This document shows, piece by piece, positions 53,001-62,000 of a DNA stretch of 64,000 nucleotides. This DNA is from Astropecten irregularis (Eukaryota > Echinodermata > Asteroidea > Paxillosida > Astropectinidae), in NCBI GenBank assembly GCA_963971285.1, contig OZ020247.1, positions 13,970,614 through 14,034,613 on the forward strand, written 5' to 3'. The notes under the pieces were generated by a model. It made no database searches and was not told the origin of the DNA. It worked only from the letters and a program-made list of their open reading frames with translations. Each line of letters opens with the position of its first letter. Position 1 is the stretch's first letter. A program made the translations under genes and the position numbers.

Positions 53001-56000
53001 CATGGGTCACAGCCTGAGTCACAGCCTGAGCCACAGCCATAGACAAGTGCTATAAATTGCACTCGGGCTATGTCAGATTTCAATGGCTAAGGTTGGAAAT
53101 AACAAACTGTATGCCTATAAAAAGTACATTACGCCCATGTGCTGAAAACAGTAGCTTACAGCTTCACTTTTACACTTTATGTATTTAACAGCAATTTATA
53201 CATGTAGTACTCCACACAATGATGTAATTTTTTATCAAAATACATGTACATGTACATGTACATTATGTGTAATTTTGACATACACCTAATTATTATACTG
53301 GTAAATAGACTGATCCAAGCCAATCCCACTGCATACGTGCCCAATAAACACACGTCCCTCTCCAATGTCACACTGTACGTTCCAGTCGCGCATTCCATGT
53401 GTATGTAGTGTACATTTTGTCGGACTTTAATGAACGCATATAAGCCACAGCTGTGATTGGTCAGAGACAAATGGGGGGGGGGGGGGGGGTGCTTGATGGA
53501 TCGGCCTATTGTCTCACCCCTGAGTGATGTCATGTATTTTAACAATGGGTCCATTCGTTTAGCTAACACGGGTCAGCCCTTGCTGGGAATGGCCGTGTTT
53601 TACTGCACAAAACAAGTGAGAGAATGGGGACGAGGTTGACTGGTGTCGAGCCGGGGGAGCTAAACGAATGCACCCATTGAAAATGCGGAGTGCTATATAC
53701 CCATAGTGTGAATACATGTATGTTTCAGGCTGTACAGTAGCTAGCTATACTGTACATGTATGAATCACAACAAAGCACAACACAGCCTTTACATCTCAAT
53801 ACAATCTTGTCTGGACAGCTACAGCCAAGCCAAGATGCTCTGCATGTTTGATGGTGCCTGGGCAGTGAGTCCTTGCCCTGTCAGGACAGAGACACTGCAC
53901 AGATTACATCATAATTTATTAATAGGACATAAATATAAAAGTGCACAAATACTTAGGCTATGAAAAGCTCTGTAGTGTGAATTGGGTGCGTGGGCAAAAA
54001 AATAGTCCTTGCCCCCTTACAAACAACCAGACAGACTGAACAATATTCTGGACCAAGCTATAAAAGTCTCAGTCCTCTGTACTGTAGGCCGATTTAAAGG
54101 TAATATCATACTTTGGTTTTTGTCAAAGAAATACAGATTCATGGGCAAAAATATCAAGACAGATACAGTAACAGTCATCTGTGAACATTTCAGTCCCATA
54201 CAGTGCCTGCTTTTTGAGAAAACAGTGAAAAACGGCCACAGTATTTCTCAAGTCTTTTCTCTTTTATTTTTGATCATTTATCAAAAAGATTTCCGGTCGT
54301 TGTTTTACTAATTTCTGGATAAATATACAAGTACCATTTCAGGCGGAAAAATGTTAACGGTTGGTATTTAACCATCATCATCTTCATACCCTGTACTAAG
54401 TTATACTTAGTAAATCTGTGAACATTTGTGTTTTGGTTTCTTACCAAAGTATGATACTAACTTTAAACAAAACAACAAGAAGTTCCTGTTGTCCCAGTAT
54501 GTGACTTAGCTTGTGTCATTTATTCTTTTCTCCCTGTTATGTTGAATTGAATTGTACAATGTACATTATGTGTAAACATGTGCTCAGGCATAATATGCAT
54601 GCATGCATCAGAATACAGGGTCCTTGATAAAATACAAACTACACGCACAACATACACATGTACCTAAAATAGCTCAATGCAGAGACTGACCTAGGTTTGA
54701 TTATAACAGGACAGTCCTTCTTCATACTGGTCATCATAATGATATTAACCAAGGTCTAACTGGACCAGTCTAGACAGGCAGGTGTGGAATGCCCCATTGT
54801 CATCATCCAGGGGCCAGAATTATTTCTCTGTCTACTCTGGTTGAGGACACAAACATTTATAAACAGATAGTGAGGGGCAGTTTGGGCTAGGCATCCTGAA
54901 GTGAAGTACAGCAAGTTGTACCACGGAGGAAGAAATATTTCTTACTCCATGGTTGTCTATGATGGATTGAGCAGGCTGACTACATCTTTAGGTTTCCTCC
55001 CTACAATATGATACCAACAAATGCAAACATTTCTTTATTAGGTGTTCGGGTTCAAGCCGAACACCTATTGTTATTGTTCGAGTTTTATTTTTTCTTTTTT
55101 TTATTTTTTTCTTCCCAAATTTGTCCGCAAGACTTCTACATGACTGTTACAAGATATTGACCTGAAACTTGGTGGGAACATTGATCGTGATGCCAAGTTG
55201 TACCTAGAAGATTGACGTCATGATTACGTCATCGGGTATCAAATTACACGCGTTTTAAGGAAAAACTTTGGACTGTTATAACTTTAGAACCACATGACCT
55301 AAGATTTTGATATTGACATATGTTATTTATCGCGTGAATTTCAACAATTGTTATATTTAGTGTTGTGTACAAATGACCTTCACTTCCGGTGTTACCGGAA
55401 GTTGAAGTTTGACTCAAAATAACTCAAAAACGGAAGGATTTGGGCACATAAAACCTCTCTGGGTAAAAGATAGAGTAGGTCTTAAGCTTTCAGAAAATAT
55501 AAACGATGACGTCATGCGGGCTGTATAGCGCCCTCTATGGTGGATTAAAGATATACAGTGATTACGTAATCCAAAAGTAAACGACAGATTTCCGCCAAAT
55601 TTAGTGAGTGTAAAGCACTTATGCACCTTGACGTATGTGTGAAGTTTAAAATCTGTGACGTCATTCAACCGGAAGTTATGCATTTTTAAAGGAAACATGA
55701 TTTAATTATTCAAATACTGTTTATTCGGTAATTACATGACGTACATCAGTGCAAATTGCAAATTGTTTACATGGTACGCATTCGATGATTTCTGCAAATT
55801 TTCAGTTGTTTGTGATTAACTAAACGGAAGTTATCGTCCGGGCAATTTTACATTATTTAAAGGTGACACCATTTTCTATACGCTATCAGTCAGTGTACAT
55901 GTACGAATACACTGTGCAATCAACATGATCAGTATTTGCTCAGTCACACAGTTTTAGTGTATTTCAATATGCCATACATGCGTTCCAACAGACATTCTCA

Positions 56001-59000
56001 TAACAGTTCCAGTACGAAATGAGACCCCGAACACCTAGTGGTTGTTCCCACAACCACAATGTCTAGTTTCATTTGAATTTGATGTAATAAAAAAAAAGTA
56101 ATTATTTACAATTAATTTAAACTGCTGCAAACTGCTCATCAGCCAAAATAATGACCTGAAATTTATAAAATGCTTGGAGTTGGGAGAGCCTGACACGGTT
56201 CAATCCTAGCAGGATCTTTATTGAAGGCTTTGATAAAGATCCTGCTAGGATCAAGTTGCACTGCACTGGACTTTTTGGGGGCAAAGTTACAGAGACGCTG
56301 GGTACTTTACCCATTTTAAGTCCAGTGCGGACGTCTCAGGAAGTCTACCTCTCAGTTACTTTGCCCGAGCCGTGCGGGTATTTCTACCGGCCAACTTCTG
56401 CCCAGGTACTGCCCGAGACACTTTACCCAGAAAGTTCAGTGCGGACAGTGCGAGTAGGTTACCCTCATGAGCCCGGTATTGTCAGCTCGGTAATTCTTCC
56501 GTGCGTGCCGGTAATATTTGCCCATTTTTCATTTACCAATTGGTTCGGTTAAATCACCGGAAAAAAGTCCAGTGCGGACTTTTAGAGAGGTGTCTATAGC
56601 CTATATATGTACACACTGTAATACATGTACATGTATGTCTATTTCCTATCCGCATGTACAGTACTGTGCAGTATGTATTTTGTATAGTACACTTCACACG
56701 TAGGCCTATAATTTACATAGAGTATGTGGTGATACAAATTGGATATTAACAGCATTACTCAACTAATAATCCGTCCCTCACTAGTGCATGCCTACAGAAA
56801 GGAACCCAGTCACTGGGTCTTATTCTAGACACTACACATAAATACATCATTTTTTAATATAAAAACCCTCATTCTCAATGGTCATCAAAAGTCATTGCGT
56901 GGCATCATCGTACACACAATGAACACTTTGAATAACAATACATGTCCATTTTTCAGTCCAGTTAATTAATTTATGCTCAGACCAATTTACAGTCCAGGAT
57001 TTCGGTATGGATCTTCAATTATGATTCAATCTAGCTCAGTGGACTTGTGTGTAAGACAGGAGAGAATTTGTAATTTAAATGAAATCTAAGCTTTGGGGCC
57101 CTGAGACCTTCTGTTACGTACTGTCCTTTCTGAACTGTGGGGTGGCTTAACGTGGCTTATATGGTTTAATTTGAAAGATAATAAGCATGCACTATGAAAG
57201 TGTAGCATATTCACAAACTACTGCACACCATTGATAGGCCCTTTGTCAGTTTGTCAACAAAATTTTGAATAAATTTACCAGTCTAAACCCTAAATGAATC
57301 TGAGATGAGTAACATAAGGCGTTTAGGGAACGGAGGCTTAGGCTCAGGCTCCAGCTCTGACATCAGTATGCTAAAAATATAGGTTGTGGTGTTTCATTGA
57401 AGCTGAAGCTCTGTTTTCCTTTTCAAACTAGAGAATCTATTGGTACTTCCGAACCACAGCCAAAAGCCTCTATTTTGATGCTCGTTATTTCAGAATGGAA
57501 TCACGAAATGGAGCCGGAGCCGGAGCCTGAGACCGAGCCTCTGTTTCATAAATGCCCATAGTATGTACATGTATGTAAATGTTCAGTGAACTGTTCAGTG
57601 TTCTGTGAATCTGTGTAGTCAAACACGCAAAAGATCACGTACGAACACGTGTACGAAGTACGTGTGCATCAACCTGTAATTTGATGCTTTATCTTACCAT
57701 AATGATCCATTAACTATGAGACATACATAGCATGGGCCTACCACAGTTAAGTGATTTCACTGAAGATCAGTTAGGGGAAAGGTATCAAAGGACTGACAAT
57801 CCTTACAAACTGATAGTTTAAAAGGAAAGATGAGTCACAAGGCCAAATCACTGATCATTTTCCTGTCACCAAATCCTGACTTTAAAGATGGTTTTCACGT
57901 GCTTCATCACCACAAAGAGGAAACTTACGCATCGTGCACTGTATACACATGTGCACGCGTTCTCTAGTGATCGTCAAGCGTCACGAGAATGGTCGAGTCC
58001 AGACTGTGTGTATGAATCACACTTACTTGTAAGTTGCACCTGTTACAAGTACAGTGTTGTAAGTTTTTTTTTCTTTTTCGTTAAAAACGCATTCGTCATG
58101 TACACCCTAAGTCTGGAGATCACAAGTCACTTGCTGTTGTGCTGATTAAAGGGCATGTACATGTACAACATTGGTAAACAATTTCAATTTTCCAGCTTTT
58201 AGCAGACAGGATGAAATCTGGGCTAGAGTTGGAGCCACGTTTTGGAAAAAGGCCATGGAGCCAAGGGTGGACATCCAGAATGAAGCGTCCAGACAACGAG
58301 GTTATCACATATTGACCAATGACATCATAGGGTCAAATAAATATTTTATTTAGATCTGCTGACAGCACTTGATATAGCAGGTGCTGGTACTAGTGTGAAA
58401 CTTTGTGTGTAACATGTTAAGTTAGTACACTGACTAGTGTACAGGGGCCAATTTCATAGAGCTGCTAAGCACAAAAATTCTCTAAGCATGACATTTCTGT
58501 CTTAATAAAGACAGGATTAACAACCAAATGTCCATGTGTTGTGTAATGTGTATCCCTTGCAATTGTTCTTTGGCAGTTGTTCGCTGACCACGAATATCAA
58601 ATCGAATTCTCAATGGTGGTTTGTTTTATTGGACAAGTCATGTTTGTGCTAAGCAATTTTTTTGTGCTAAGCAGCTACATGAAGACCTTCAGAAGTTATG
58701 AAATCTGGCCCCTCCTACTGTATAATCTGGGGCCTGTGTCCTTCAAAAGCATGCAGTCTGAGTGTGACTGGATGCAGATTTTGAGGGATAAAGGATTGAA
58801 TTGATAATAAGGGTTGATGTCCTCCGTCTTGTTGAACAATTGGAACTGGGCCAATGCCAGCAAATAATAAACCTGTACAAACATACATCTAAGGCTGATA
58901 TCCTAATAACAATATTTAGGATAAATTTACATACAGTAGTGTGGTATCTACTGACATTTTGAGACAGTCTAGGGTGTGAGAAGATTACAGGTTTAAAGGT

Positions 59001-62000
59001 AGTATCATACTTTGGTAGCACACTGAAACAGAAAGTCAGAAATCTTCACAGATTTACCTACAGTTGTATATACTAGGGACTTAGTAACTTACAGGGTACA
59101 AAGATGGTTATGGTAGAAACTTGTACCCTTAAATATTTCTGCCTGAAATGTTGTATTTATCCAGAAAAGAGTAAAACCAATGACCAAGAACAATTTTTAT
59201 CTTTTAGAGATCAAAAATAAAATTGAACAGATTTTTAAAATACTATGGTAGTTTTCACTGTTTTTCTCAAAATGTTGTCACCGTATGGGACTGAAATTGT
59301 CACAGATGACTGTTACTGTATCCTCCTCGATATTTTTGCCCACGAATCAGGTATTTCTTTGACAAAAACCAAAGTATGATATTACCTTTAAACAGGTAAA
59401 AGGAGTCGACGCAGGGTGAGTTTTCGATGTGCCCATGGACCTGATTACTGAAATGCGTGCTACAACTGCACTTTGACCAATAAGGTGTTAGTTTGTAGAC
59501 AAAAAAGAGTTTGAAAAATTAAGATTGGGTGAGGCTCCAAGATTGATGGACGAGATTGAGACTTTTTGTGAGATGACAGGTGAAGCTGTTGAAATATGTA
59601 TGCCAGAGTAAAACCCGTGTCTTGCTTATTGCGAGGAGTAGGCCTACTGCGCCTACATGTAGAATTTTAAATCGACTGTGATGAATGATAGCATGAATGG
59701 AGAGACAATGCAAAAAAATTAGAGTATTTAGTCAAGTCCTAAAATCCGAGTACTCCGACTAAGTTCAGGGTCCGAGTACTGAGCCGAGTCCGAGAGCACA
59801 GTACATGCAGTACATGTATGAAGAGCAAGGAAAGTGAAACTTTACACAATATTCTCCAAAATTAAAAAATGAAATGTTTCCAACATACCGTAACACTAAG
59901 TTCCAACATACATTTTCAACACATTTTTTAAGAGTGATTATCATTCATGGTTATAAGTGCTGGGCAAAATCAGGTAATTTCTTATCCGGTTACTGATTCA
60001 TAATGACTGCAATAAGAAATCAGGTTAACAGTTAACCTATGTTATCACGTGCGATATGTGTGACATTTGCAATTTATGGTATACGTCTTCTTCAATGTGA
60101 TCGTCACTTTCAGAATGCTTTTTACGATTTTTTTTTAGATCAAGCATTTAGATACAGTTTGTGAAAAGTGTGTTTCTACTTGGCAAAATGGTCAAAGAAC
60201 ATGAAACTGACTAAAATTCTACAATTTACACTTTTGGGTTGTTGAGCATGAGCCAAACGTTGGTCTCTATTTTTTCCCTTTCAGTTTCAGTTAACGGTTT
60301 GTGAAAATTTGTAATAACTCAAATCCGGATAAAAAGCCCAGCACTGATGGCTATAAATACAGGTGTATTTGAGGGAAAAAACGTAAGATGTTGCCATCTT
60401 CCCAAAATTAAAAAAAAAAATAGAGAGAGAAAAAGAAATGCACTCAGGCCTACATAGTTTATCAACATTTCTGACAAGTGACAACTAAATTATAAACTGC
60501 ACAAAAAGATCATTGAAATGCCAAACAATGTCCTAGTGGTCTGCTAGTGCTAGTCACAATTTCATTCAGCAGATGACCTCACTTTTGAGGTCACAATAAG
60601 CAAAGTGAACTTTAAAGTTTAGTCTGTCTGCTAGTTGGCTACTGGACAGCAGTGCCCAGGTGCCTGGGAAATATTTTGTGTGGAGGTTACCAGACAGAAT
60701 GTGGCAATAGCTGACCATGAATGGGTCCCTCAGTTAACTACTTCAATATGTTCAAGCATTCTGTTTGTAGCTCTATGGTTCAAGTCTGGTAGTACAAGTC
60801 TGGTAGTACATAAGGAGGAACATGGATATATAGCCTGGGCCTATAATGCTGAAATTTCAAACCTCAGTCACAATGACATAGCTCAAGATATTACTATTTA
60901 AGCACATCATTCAACAATGGTCAAGTACTGTCAAGAAACCTCTTCCAAATTTTCTAGGTAGAGAGGGAGGTTTTTATTTTTATTTTTTATTTTAAGGATA
61001 GAATGGCAACATGCCTGTGGAAGAAAAGATACATGGTATTCATGGTCAGAAAACATGTTAGGAAGATACTGAAGACCATAGAAGCTTTCAAGCTAGATAT
61101 CTGACCATTGGAAATTTCAGTAGACTAGAGAAACCTAAGTATGTAGACTTGACTCAAGTCGGGTTACGGTAGTTCTAGTCATGCGCTCGGCTGATATTCC
61201 TTCAGTCCGCCACATCGGTACAAATTTCCGGAACGTTGGTTATCAAATGTCCCTTCCTTAAATTTGTACATTTTTCGCATGCTGCGGCTTCTACCCCAGG
61301 TGGCCTTCATGATGTTTAGTCCGAAAATTACGGTAGATATGAGCGCACACTGCTTTTACATACAAGAAATAATTGTTTCCCCCAATATTTATTTTTTTTT
61401 GAGACAAATAAAAAAAAAAATAATAATACAGGTCAGGCTCATATCGGAGGTCGGGCGGGGACGCTAAACAAGTAATTTTTTTTATGTGGCCTTACATAAT
61501 ATTTATTTTAAGTTCACTGTGCATTTGTTGTTTTTATTAATGACGTTCCTGTAATTGGTGATCGTGTCACTGTTGGTAACATTTGGTGAATGAATAAATA
61601 AATAAATTGTCATTTCATACATAATGTTTGAAAAATATGCAGTTATGCTTTTAAAACTTATCGACACCAACTGCTAATCTTGAACCTTCCATAGTTCCAA
61701 AGCCTTTTTGTTGTAATTGGTGGGAAGCACTACCAGTAATAGGCCCTGTGCATGTACCATGAATGACTCACTGGAGTCTGCTCAAGCACACACTACATAG
61801 GGCTACTTGGACTTAAGGAGACTTGGGGTCTTTTGGGGAAGAGAGTTCCGCAGAAGATCAACACTTTGACCCGAACAATAACTTTGAGTGTGAGGAGTCA
61901 TGCCCATTTCAAAGCATTCTGTCACAAAATTCAAAACATTCAAATCATGATAATAACCGTGCACTGGAATCTGGCTAGATTAAAAAATAAGCCATTTAAA

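Noticed and set aside
60635-60901. 88-codon ORF as a host exon
   Set aside because: No domain, no convincing splice sites and partial internal repetition (TCTGGTAGTACAAG twice).
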